From NCBI GenBank assembly GCA_008360955.1, contig LUCM01009133.1, positions 9,924-73,923 on the forward strand: a stretch of DNA of 64,000 bases. Direction: 5' to 3'. The notes under the pieces are model-generated. The model did not search any database. It was given only the letters and a program-made list of their open reading frames with translations, and had not been told where the DNA came from. Of the stretch, positions 52,986 to 64,000 are shown piece by piece. The translations under genes and the position numbers were made by a program. Each line of letters begins with the position of its first letter. Position 1 is the stretch's first letter. The stretch is from Fasciolopsis buskii (lineage: Eukaryota; Platyhelminthes; Trematoda; Plagiorchiida; Fasciolidae).

Positions 52986-55900
52986 ATGAGACTTGTGGCA
53001 GATTTTAGAATTAGTGAACGTCCGTATGTGAGGATATGATAGGTTTACACAGATCAGATAAAAAATACTTCTACCCGGGATTCACCAAGTGCCCGGCACA
53101 ATCTGTTCCGTCATTTAATAATTCATCCAACAATGGAGCAATCGTTCTTTTTTCGAGGTCATTCCCTCAAGTTGCACGTCTACCAATGTAGTTCAATAGT
53201 CGAGATGATTCTGAGGTATCAGTATTGAAATTACAGAAAATCAGGCCAAACTTGCATTCCTAAACATGTTTAGTCAGAACGTTATGCAGGATCGGTAAAA
53301 TGACAAATTAACATAACAACTTAGAATAAGTATTATCAATCATATTTTAAGATCGCTCATTATTAATGGAACGGAAGATGGAGGCATGAATCCAAAATGG
53401 GACTTAGGCAAACTAGAATCCATAGTTGTTTCCTCTCGTATTTATTTAGATGATCCACTGCTTTCCAGAAACCTGAATTCTAACCATTTATTAGGCTGTA
53501 ATCTGTAAGCCAACGCAAGTCAAACATTCTGGTTGGTATGTTCTGGGAGGACTAGTTGAAGCTAGGTCGATTTGATGTAAAAATAAGACCTATGTGAACT
53601 ATTCAACCTCAGGGTTCGTCTCACTCTACCACGGAAGAATTTCCACAGCACTCAGTGCTAGTGGACTCGGCTATCTTTCAGCTTTGCACCATGAGTTTGC
53701 CACTGATGCTATTTAACTAGGTCGTATATTCTTTCCGGGCCTGCTCCTTTTGAATAGGAAAAAGGCAGTTCTCTCATTAACAGTTTTCAAATCGTGGAAT
53801 AGCTAGCACAAAATTGTTGGATTCATAGAACTAAGCAATAATGCTTGTTTTTACTCTTGTAAAATAGCTTTGGTGTATGACTTGTTAAAACACGATTTCG
53901 TCGCCCATTTTTTAACAAAGTCTCACAATTCCGGCTGCACAAGTTGTTGAACAAACTTTTCTCATTGAGTTATTCTCATACCGTCACACAAGAACGTATT
54001 AAGAATAACTTATAAAGAATTAGATTAGTCAGATAAAGGTATTGGTGGACATAGATTGGGAATGTTCGATGAATAAGCTGAAAACTGATGGATTGGATAC
54101 TACTAATCCGTTTCCACTCGTATGTTTGTCTTACAAATCCAATCCCTCAAAATGTTTTCGCAATATATTGTGATTAGTACGAATCACCAAAAACGAGTTT
54201 GTTGGCCAACGTGAGTTTTACCAATGTGGTGAATGGCAATTCTCAAACAATTCCAGCTTCTGCAAAAAGGTTAGTCCACAAAAAACGGAAGTAGACTTGC
54301 ATGATTAAGGTGAAGTTAAAGCTGAAGGAAATTTGCACGTGTAATCTACAGAAACAACGAGATCACCTTTTCAATGAAACCGTCAAGGGCTTTCTCCATG
54401 TGCTCTTTGAGTTTCATTTGTCATAAGCTGGATGTTACAATGAAAGTCATACAACCACATCCTGTTTTCAAAAGAGATAGTTACTTCTGCAGTTCTGCAA
54501 AGCCGATATTGCCATACCATACACTTGGTCAGTCATAGTGAAGTTCGATCGGTTCTTGGGCTGCCGAATCCATCCAGTACTGCTTGTCTCGTCGTTCTAA
54601 ATCAGAAATCATGAAATCTGTTCTTGTTCTGTGTGAGCATTGCGTCAGCTATCGTTCGGTGTGCTTACCGAGAAACCTATGACTCTCGGCTGACAATTTT
54701 CCAAAGTGTCACGAAATACCTAGCAACAGCTGTTTGATTGAATTCATGCAAAAAAATAATGGGCAACTGAAACAACAAAATAAACGTTGATGTTTAGCCA
54801 GCTCGTACTGAACTCATTCTATCAGTTTTCAGCCTTCTTAATTCAGTGCCACAAAGGTTTGTGAGCCAAATAACGACATGCAGCAATGATCGTTGTAAAT
54901 CAGCAAGCTGTGTTACCAACGAGATAGATGCACCGAAAATACACGCATGCATTTGAAGGATGAATCTGCGGAAAACGATATAAAGCCGGTTGTCAAGTAC
55001 GCTCTCACAAGTCACTTGCCAGTTCACATGCGGCACTCTGGACACAGCCTGGCTGTGTGAACCGGGTCTGATTGCGGCGAACGTCCGAATGCATTTACTA
55101 ATCTGCGACAAAAGTCAATGACACAAGTTACTACGATAAGTTGACCCAATTCTGTCTCTCAGCTGTTTGTCATTTGATGACAAAGTGTGTGATACTTAAG
55201 TATGGACAAAGGCGTCAACAGAATAAAAAACGAATAAATATCCTATGCGAACCAAAGCACGAGCTGGAAACAATCAAAAGTTTTGTATTCGTTCAATTCA
55301 AGATGAATGTTAATTTCGAAAATTCACTTACTGACAGCAGTTTGCGTGCAGTCACCGCACAGATCTGATCGGATCATGCAGTAAAACGCAGTAAATATGA
55401 AAGCTGCCAGGATTAAACATCGGTTAACAACATGGAGTTTGTCCGACTCCACGCGGTGGTAACTAATGGCCCGATGGACAATGGGACAGGTCTTCCGTTT
55501 GCGGATATTAAGTTGTATTATTAACTAATGATAACGTAGACATTCCATAAATTTCTGGTTGTTATACCGGGTTCGTCAATGATAGTGAACAAAAAGCTCA
55601 TCTTTTACAGTTTATCTGTTGTTTTGATTAGATTAACACATTCCCATTGTGAATCACACTAAAACAAAGTCCTAGTGCATCTGAGGACCTTAAACGCAGA
55701 GCACAGTTTTCCCACAGTTAATTAGGAGACTTTAAAAACAAGGAGTAACGTGAATAGTTTGAGACAGAATTTTAAGTTGGTTGCCAAACAAAAATTGTGA
55801 AAAAAGTAACCCCCGGGGACGTGAAACGCTCTCCTGGGAGCACTGCACCTTTGATGTGGACCACCAGATATTTTTATTTTTTGGCTGCTTTTGACAGGCT

Positions 55901-58900
55901 GAAGCCTCATCTAAAATTGCTGTAAAAGACAGACGAAATGATTATTTACACCAAATCCAATCGCGCTTTACCTAACTGGATGTGATGTCATCCGTAATAC
56001 TCTATACTGATTAAGATAAACTTAACGAGAGCTGGGAATCTGTTCAACCAATAGGACGATGAGTATGCATTAGGCAGGGTTTCATAAATTGGCGATGATG
56101 ATTACTGTTCAGGGTCAGATTGCTTAATAAAATCCAGACTGATATTCGTGTCTGTGTCAGTCTATTCATAACAGTTGTGCTTATCACTTCGGTCTTTGGA
56201 TTGTGTCGGTTCTGTTTGTAGGAAATTTAATGCACAAATATCATTGAGAGAAATTCATGTGTGTTCAGATGCTTGGTAGCTCTGTGAATGAAGCTTCCTT
56301 TAGTGTGGAGAGTTCAAAGGTAAACTGCATTTAAAAATAAAAGCAACATTGTACGATTTGTAAACTATGGTCACAGTTGTGCTTCCATCCAAGGCAGAGC
56401 TGCATCATCAGAAGAATCTGCGAATTGCAGACCGCGGCAGAGCTACTATACTAAGGAACCTATGAGTGACGGGTGGCGGGGATTCATTTTTAACAAATCA
56501 GCAGCCGCGGACATGTAGTGACAATGTTGCGTGACAACGTTTACAGAATTTTGACGGGGAGAGTGAAGAGCATTTGAATTTGCCAATAGCCCTTAGATTT
56601 CCAAGAGAAATTGTTTTATTTCAGCCTTTTAGCTACTATATTATTCAGTCAACCAATGTGGTGTAACTGGGGATTTGTGAGCTTTGATCTACATTGATCA
56701 AAATGATTACAAATTGAGCTACTGATTACTGGTCGCCACAGAATTGAGAAAAGCTTTTTCGACTTACTATCAATTAATTCTGTTTCTTCGACATTTTTCT
56801 GGTGGTTTCATTCGGATAAGTGGTTAGTAAAGGTTCTGCGGAGAGAGAGCTGAAAGAGTCATCATTTGTGGTAAACAAACAAAGAGTTCTTTTGTAGCTT
56901 TGGCCACAATGATTCCAGTGACATTAGATCTTCAGTCAGTTCTATGTCAAATATATGCATACATATCCACTTGTATGCGATAATCATTCTGTCGATGAAA
57001 ATATACAGGTACAAATGACGAAACATGGCTCGGGATTCCCTGATACCAGTCCCATGTAGTGATAAGTTGGATCACTCGGCGGCAAGATTTGTATCTTTCT
57101 GAACAATCATGAAAGCTATACGAAAGATCATCCTAAGATCTGATGCAGTGATAACCACACCCCCTATATTAATTCTTCCCTAACAAAAACGGGTACTTGG
57201 CGAACTACTGATATTATTTTGCTAGCATCATCGTAAAAAACACCATAAGATCGATCTCAGCAACTATTTCAATACAGATGCTTTTGATGTGTATACGTGT
57301 TAACCAAGTTTAGTCTCCAAAGTTGAAACTAAGTCCACGCTTATAAAGGATAATATGCCGAGTCCTAAGCTTTTAACTCACTCTCTTTCTAAATAAATAT
57401 TGTGAAAAATATTTTTGTGTGACAACTCTTGATAGCCTATCAGCATAGTTGAAGTAATTTCACAAACAAAAGCCTAGTTCAGGGTGATTCTATAACTAAC
57501 GGAAAACTTTCAAAAAGTTAACTAATACCCGCGGATGTTTGAAACAAGAAAGGTTATATAAATAAACTCAAGAAGGCGATTGGGGTTCCCAAAATATCAC
57601 GGTACTGCAATATTGAGCAATTATTATGAAACTGCTAGCATTTGGGCTTTGTAACACTGGTCCGTCGGAACTTTCGTTAATTAACAGTAAACTGGTTGTG
57701 AGGTGAATTTATTCATTAACTAGCGGATAAGCATTAATAGAGTTCCTTTGAATTTTTCAACTGATGGATAAAACATTTATAACATGACTCACTGTGTACT
57801 AATGAGCTTCAGATAACCAGGAAAAACCTTGAAAGCATTGCATCACTGCTAGGTACTCTGTGGGAATCACTAGCCTGACAGGTCCTTCAAAATTTAACTG
57901 GCGTCGGAATCCAAGAAGAGCGACCAAAATTTGTGCAATAAACAAGCGATAGGTAGTTCACATCGTTCGAAAGCGGCTAGTCAAATATTTGGATGACTTA
58001 TACCTCCCTAAAACGTACTTGTAGTAGGTTAATTTGACATCGCCAGTCTGATTAAACAATAGGGAGCAAGAATCATTGAGCTAATCGACATGGCACTTAA
58101 ACGGTAACAAAAACTACCGTCATGCGCTAAAGAGATCGGAAAATAAAGCATTTTGTCTGATGAATAGTTCTTTCTGTTACAAACTTTTCATTTCTCTGTT
58201 TCTTACATTTAATGGGTCGGTCAAGTTGTTCCAACGGCACTGTATTTTAATCCAGTCGGGATACTTGCCGTAATCACTTCATCTGATATGAACAGTATTT
58301 CAGATAGTTGACTTTTAAGACGGTTTTCCTTTTTTAAATACTTTAGACATGCAACTGCATAAAATGTACTACTTCTGTCGGAAGATGGCCCTTACACAAA
58401 GTAAAAATGTTCATGCGAGATAAAATAATATTAGCGATTTTACAGCTGATTAGTTTGCATCCCCCGAGCAAAACTTCCTTCAACTACTAGAACTATTCGG
58501 TAGTTTCATAAGGTGCATTGTGACAGCCATTCGGTTTGCCCTTTGTTTTTGAAATGGACGCAAAATAATATCCATATCGAAATCTAGTCGAAAGAAAATT
58601 TCCGTGATCAGTGGCAATTAATTTCATTCAACTTATGCCCAATCTAAGTGATTTTCAGAAAATAAGATTAGCATATTATTTTTATTATTGGATGAAGCCT
58701 TAGCTTTGGTTTGCTTCCCATTTCGGGCATGGTGAATCTCCAAAATCCATGTTAGTTGTAGTTCATTTTGTCAGTTTTTCTGAGGTTCTGATAGGCTGAG
58801 ATTGTCTTTTGAATCGCCAATGTTTGATTGCCAATCAAGATGACATGGCCAGTTCGTGTACGACGCTGGTGGTGCTCTACGCAAATAGGTACCTCGTTAG

Positions 58901-61196
58901 CTTTGCACTTGGGCTTTTTCAATAACCTTGGACTTGCAACCAGACGTTTGTTTTGGTATTTGATTTTTGTTGAGCTGACCATAAATGATTAGCAGTTAAC
59001 TAGCCGCTTTTGACTCATTCGGATATGTGTCACTGTTCCGTTTCGAGAAGGTGGACACTCGATGAAACTATTTCTTAGTTGTTTCCGCTTATGCGACTCA
59101 TATTTTTGAATGAAGTATGCCTAAATTCATTTCCTATTGTTATTCAATTTTATCATGTTTTGTTCATTTGACTGCAAAAATGACTCACTTGAGCTATGTC
59201 TGTTGAACGGATGACTTGAAAAACATCAGACCTCTAAAATCTCCATTGAATGCCTCCTGGTTGTTTGACCTCAACTTCAAAATTCATCCGGATTTCGACG
59301 GTCTTTCTTTATCCACGTGAAAAGATATAAAAACAGTGGATCTTCATTACGTGCCTTTCAGATGAACGCTTTTTCTCGGTTCGGCCAAGTCTACACTAAT
59401 GGTAGTTGATGCAATTCACTTCACGTAGGAAGCCTAGCTTTTGCTCGGCTTTGATTTGCTCTGTTAGCGCTGACACAAGTATCCTTCGAGTTCTGAAGGG
59501 CCTATGACCGACTTTGATTTACTGGGGGAAATCGTGAAGTTATTTCCAACAGTTTCTGGAAACATAACAGAGGAACCGTCAATCAATCACCACGTAGTTC
59601 CTAAGTGAAATTGTAGTCAATTCACGGTAATAACTTTTAAAATGAGATTCGAACCGGAGCTTAGCAAAGGAGTTTACAAGTTTCCGGATAATAGAACAAG
59701 ACAGTACGAGGTACGTGTGCACTGTGGGAGCGGTGGCTATCGAGCCGTTTCTGTGCATTTGGGAAAATTCTGTTCTTACCTCCGGATTTAAAATATACTA
59801 CTTACAAGGAACAACAACATGATGTCTGATTCATTTCACGTTCAGTGTGTGCTTGAATAAGAAAGAGACAACATAACATAGATCAAATAAATGTGTCACA
59901 GTTTAGTGATTGCCAGAAACAGAGTACAACGACTGCTGAAGTCGCAATTTCGACAGTTAGTATATGTTAACTTGACAGCTATCAACTCATTATTTCTAAG
60001 GTGGACAGAAACAACTCATTCAGTTTCATTCGAGTGACACTAAAGTTTGAAGTGTTTCTGTGTGCTAGTTATACAAGGATGTTTCATTTCTACTATCAGG
60101 AAGAGTGCCATATTAACATCTGCCTCGCTGTTCTTCTAAATTTCGTTGTAATTCTTGTTGCGTACAGCAAAACCCTTAACAGTTACTATATTACAGTGAT
60201 ATAACCACATGTCATTATGTCTGTTTTCGGTGATTGACACATTCATAAAACTGACATTGTATAGTATACAAGACCGTTGCTTTGTATCTCTATTTTTTAG
60301 ATTCCTTCTTGCAAATATGATTTCCAGCAATCACTTTAGGCCCATCGGCTGGGTTATCGCTCTTTTTGGAAGCGCGTACACAGCGGAAACTACTCAAGCC
60401 CTTTATAGATAACTTACTTCTGTCCGACTCCAGTGAAAAAATTTGCATCGAACAGATTGGTAGGGGCAAAACATTTTATGTCAGGTTGATCTTGATCGCA
60501 AAGAAGCCTTGGAAAATATTACTTGTTTTCTCCAGCTCAAATACGGACGGGTAACAAAATAGATTCTATGCCAAATATTTTATAGATTTCAAGTTATCTA
60601 ACCGCGGTGGGATGATATTTCAAGGTAAGAAAATCATCTTTGTAGATACAAATGAAATGAACGTCTGCCAGTGGAATATTCACGTCAAAGTTTAGAAAAT
60701 TGTCTTTCATGTGTACATGCATTTGCTTATTCTGGCTAGTTACAATTACGGGATCTATGTTAGTCAAATTCATTAAAGCGACAAAGGTTTTACTGGAACT
60801 TACATATCACCAGGACTGACAAAATAGTAATCATGTACGGGACTCATGTACTTTGCAGTGAGATCGAACACAATAAAATCTTTTTTATAAATAAAGTAAG
60901 GCAAAAGTGGTGCAGTAATTTTTCTCTGCAATGGAAGTTGAACTCGAAATGAGGACCAAGCCACTGATCCAATGCCGAATTATTTCTCAACGGAAGCTAA
61001 CGAGAACGTCAAGTGAAATAACATGGGTGAAGTACGACAAAACCTCGTACTTCTCAAACGTAACGTGAAAAACGTTTAATGTGTGTATGATTGTCACAGC
61101 CCACGGAGTGCGAATTGAAAGCCACAGATCGGCCAAGATTTTGTCATCCTTGAGTTTACCGGGTGAAGTCCGAAAGAAATGAAGTGATTTTACTTA

Positions 61197-61317
61197 TGAA
61201 TGATATAATGTTAATAACTCAGCGTTGTTGGTAGACGAAATGTGACAACGTTTCGACTGCCGTGGGTAGTCTTTCTCAAAGCAATTTTTACAAGTGTTAT
61301 TAACATTATATCGTTCA
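61197..61317. mobile_element. short inverted-repeat (MITE-like) element
   Basis: Arms of 22 bases, TGAATGATATAATGTTAATAAC (61197-61218) and the reverse complement of 61296-61317, differ at one position. The 77-base centre holds a second hairpin, CGAAATGTGACAACGTTTCG. On the minus strand the centre reads GTCGAAACGTTGTC, a motif seen in many dispersed animal repeats. No coding capacity. Target-site duplication not evident. Confidence 0.55.
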
Positions 61318-64000
61318 CAATTAAAAACCGATACATGGCGCATCAATTTTTTCGATACACTGCTTACATCGTTTGGTCCTGGAATGATTTTACGTTTGGT
61401 AAAATTCTACTCGATGGCTCTACTTGCAACTTGATCAAAAAAGTGAGTGTAACCCGCCAAGGACAGTGAGTGTGATGAAGTGGGAACAAAGTTAAGCACA
61501 TCGCGAATTTCAAAAGTTCAGATGACTGGCCGAAATTGTATGCCGAATCGTCAGTCCTTCGAGAGATTGCGCAAGGTAAAGCACAGCAAAGTGGCGGAGA
61601 CCCTTAAGAAGTAAATCGAAGCACGACAACTTACCGTCGTGAATATAAATAATTAACTACCCCGTAATTTTCCAGGTCTTTTATCCTCCACTTTGCAGCT
61701 CTCAGAAATGGTCGTTAATTTTTTCAGGAGAAATAAAGAACTGTCGTGAAAAAACGGTACAGCTGGATCACATATTCTCACAGTTGTCATCAGAAAGATC
61801 AAATTCCAAAACGCCCACATGGAATGCACATACAAATTCTAACACAAGGCTATAAATTCGATTGAGAATCGAGGAAATTGGATGAAGATAGTTATGCCAC
61901 TTCGGATAACCAGAATTGTCCCTAAAGGAAACATTTATTGTCCTTAAAGTATGAATTTGAGGGACCCGCGACAACGGTGAATGAGTTAACCAGCTGGTAT
62001 CGAAGGTTCACCTAAAAGAATGAACCACAACGAATTGGGTACTTCATATCATATGCCCAAGCACTGACAAGAAAAAATGGTGCTACATTTCACAACGCTG
62101 ACGTCTGGCACCTCTACCATGTCAGTTTTGAAAGCGCAGTTTGGACCACCATGTTTAATGGACTGTTTCCTCGTGACCTGAGCTATGACTCCAAAATAAG
62201 GCTGAGAATTACCTGACAACTTTTCCAAAACTCTTGTTGGAGTACCCCTCAGGAATTTGCTCTCATGACATTCATTTTTATTTGTGGAGCCTATGAATGA
62301 ACTAGGTTGACTTTGTACTCCAGGGTTGTGAAACAGCGCAGATTTCTTGCATATTTACGTCACACTGATCCCTGATTAAAAGTTTTAGTAAGCTGAAAAA
62401 TCGTGCAATCTAATCACCTTGAATTCAGATACGAATCCAATTCACCTTTGAAGTTTAAATGCGGAATCAAGTTTGCATGCGAATACCAATGTAACTTCAA
62501 TAAATGGCTTTCAGTTATCGGATACCAGAAAAAATACATGTGATGGTGATCATCAAATTTGTCACTGTAATCAGCTGGAAAAGTACGGAATGGGAATCAC
62601 GTTCAAATTCACCTCTATAAAACTGGCCAAAAGGATCCAAACATATAAACCTTTTTTATGGACCTATTACCCCAATCGTCTGTTTAATCGAACAACTTGC
62701 TTTTAATTTTCTTCCACCTCGAGGATCATTCAGATCTCCGTTTTCTTTCAGTGTAGCCTTGCAAGATCAAGATAAACAGACAAACTTTCTAAAATGGACA
62801 TTCCAAGTCAGACTTTCCTCGGAAGATCTCAGCCCGCAAAGCAAAAGATAGAATTTGAAATAAAACTTAATCAGACCAAATGTAACTTGACTTTATAAAA
62901 ATGTAAACTTGCTACCTAGTGGCCAGAAAGAGAAAACTTTTGCTGGTAGGCATTTGGCACTGAACCCTAGAGAAAAACTCTTTCAGTGTCGGATACTTGA
63001 CTGCTTCACCTGCGAATTTTGACCTAACCTTCAGAAATACCATAAAAATAGTGTGTAACGGCGCAATTAAACAAATTGTCTTGCAGTCACAATATTAACT
63101 TGACTAAATGTTGAAAGTCACTTGCTATTTGATTGCATAGGTTGAGTTTGATATTGAGCCCCAGAGCAACAGAACGTCGTTATCCGTAGATCACATGCAA
63201 GCGGAGATTTGCGTTGTGTTAACTGTGCAGTCTTTGGACAAGTGATCACACCAGGCTTGTTTGTTGGAATGTGACAAGGTCGATCACGAGAAAATATCAC
63301 GGTTTGTAGAACCTAATGGTCACATGCTCCTTATTACATTGCTTCTGAAATTTGCATGAGTAATCAAATCAAAGTAGCCATTTTTTCTACAAGTGGTCTA
63401 TTGTGCATTGTTGAGGTATATGGTAAGAACTATGCACTTACCTCGCTTCGTGCTTTTCGTCGGTCTGCTTACCCAAACCAAAGGTAAACAGGGTAGTTGT
63501 TTGGCCCCGTTTTTCTGGGTTCCGAGAACCTTTATGCATTTTGAGAGACTTTAGGACTATAATGCATCTGGGACCAATGTGATTCGTTGCTGGTTTTGTT
63601 TGAAAAAAAGAACCGGAAATTTCTTGAACTCAGCGTAATTCTCTATCAACTTGGACTTTTGAAAGGTCCAACGAAAATGTGCGGATATAAGCAATGAATG
63701 GATCTCTCCGAAATACTATGGAATTAACAGAATATCTATCGAGTGCATAAATAATCAATGTAGAGGACTGTAGTCAAGGCAAAAATCGACTCTATCTATC
63801 CATTTCCGGTTTTCAAGCCCTTTTGCCTCGAATTGTTCGCTGCAAACGAATCTAGCTGAACACGGAATAATACACAACTAGCTCCATTTTGTTCAGCAGT
63901 TGGTTCTAAATTGCTGTCTTGACGCACGTGGATAGTAAATGCAAAATTTTGGTATTTTGATTTGTTTTATTGTGTCAAAGGAAAGGAATATCTCTAAAAG
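61318..64000. other. sequence without a supported gene
   Basis: Short ORFs only (up to 77 codons at 62473-62706, plus). Nothing recognised on either strand. Confidence 0.5.

Larger units (their letters stand above)
45542..61196. other. sequence without a supported gene, rich in simple repeats
   Basis: Contains the TA, GT and TGGC/TGGT microsatellites and the alternating purine-pyrimidine stretch annotated separately. ORFs reach 116 codons (52303-52653, minus), but that one only reflects translation of the GT repeat. No conserved protein domain was recognised on either strand. Confidence 0.5.

Noticed and set aside
59641..59670. TTCGAACC-like tRNA B-box on the minus strand
   Set aside because: The flanking bases cannot form a T stem and no acceptor or anticodon arms were found.

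Overview
This is AT-rich eukaryotic DNA, roughly 40% GC by eye. Coding exons are small and scattered, introns run to kilobases, simple repeats are abundant, and non-LTR, LTR-like and Penelope-like retroelement debris is present. No bacterial gene structure is visible. The repeat types and the gene structure fit a parasitic flatworm (trematode or cestode). That is inference; no species-specific marker is present.

The one well-supported gene is on the minus strand. Five exons (35953-35525, 32487-32260, 31238-30639, 28032-27862 and 25953-25800) join in frame through GT/AG introns. Together they encode about 527 residues of a secreted matrix protein with the order TSP1-TSP1-TSP1-Ig-TSP1-TSP1-TSP1. 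The Ig domain sits between thrombospondin type-1 repeats and begins with a short basic linker, which matches the ADAMTS-like (ADAMTSL1/ADAMTSL3, punctin) family better than hemicentin or plain thrombospondin. The 3' end (expected PLAC module) and the 5' part (first TSP1, Cys-rich and spacer) were not found with confidence. A possible signal-peptide exon of the same strand lies at 41249-41149. Three of the introns cut their TSP1 repeat at the same place, directly before its first cysteine, and in phase 0.

The intron at 25954-27861 contains the most unusual object: a composite of perfect inverted repeats (42 bp and 150 bp arms, interlocked) separated by (TA)n tracts. On the minus strand at 26603-26561 it carries a complete hammerhead ribozyme core, the signature of Penelope-like element terminal repeats. 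The next intron holds a retropepsin-like fragment of an LTR retroelement.

The left part (1-25.8 kb) is mostly featureless. It contains a long foldback element at 4401-4907, a possible LINE C-terminal remnant near 11.2-11.4 kb, and a decayed LINE endonuclease domain on the minus strand at 21941-22670. The right part (41-64 kb) holds simple repeats, a possible plus-strand first exon at 45383, and a short inverted-repeat element at 61197-61317. No other gene could be supported there.
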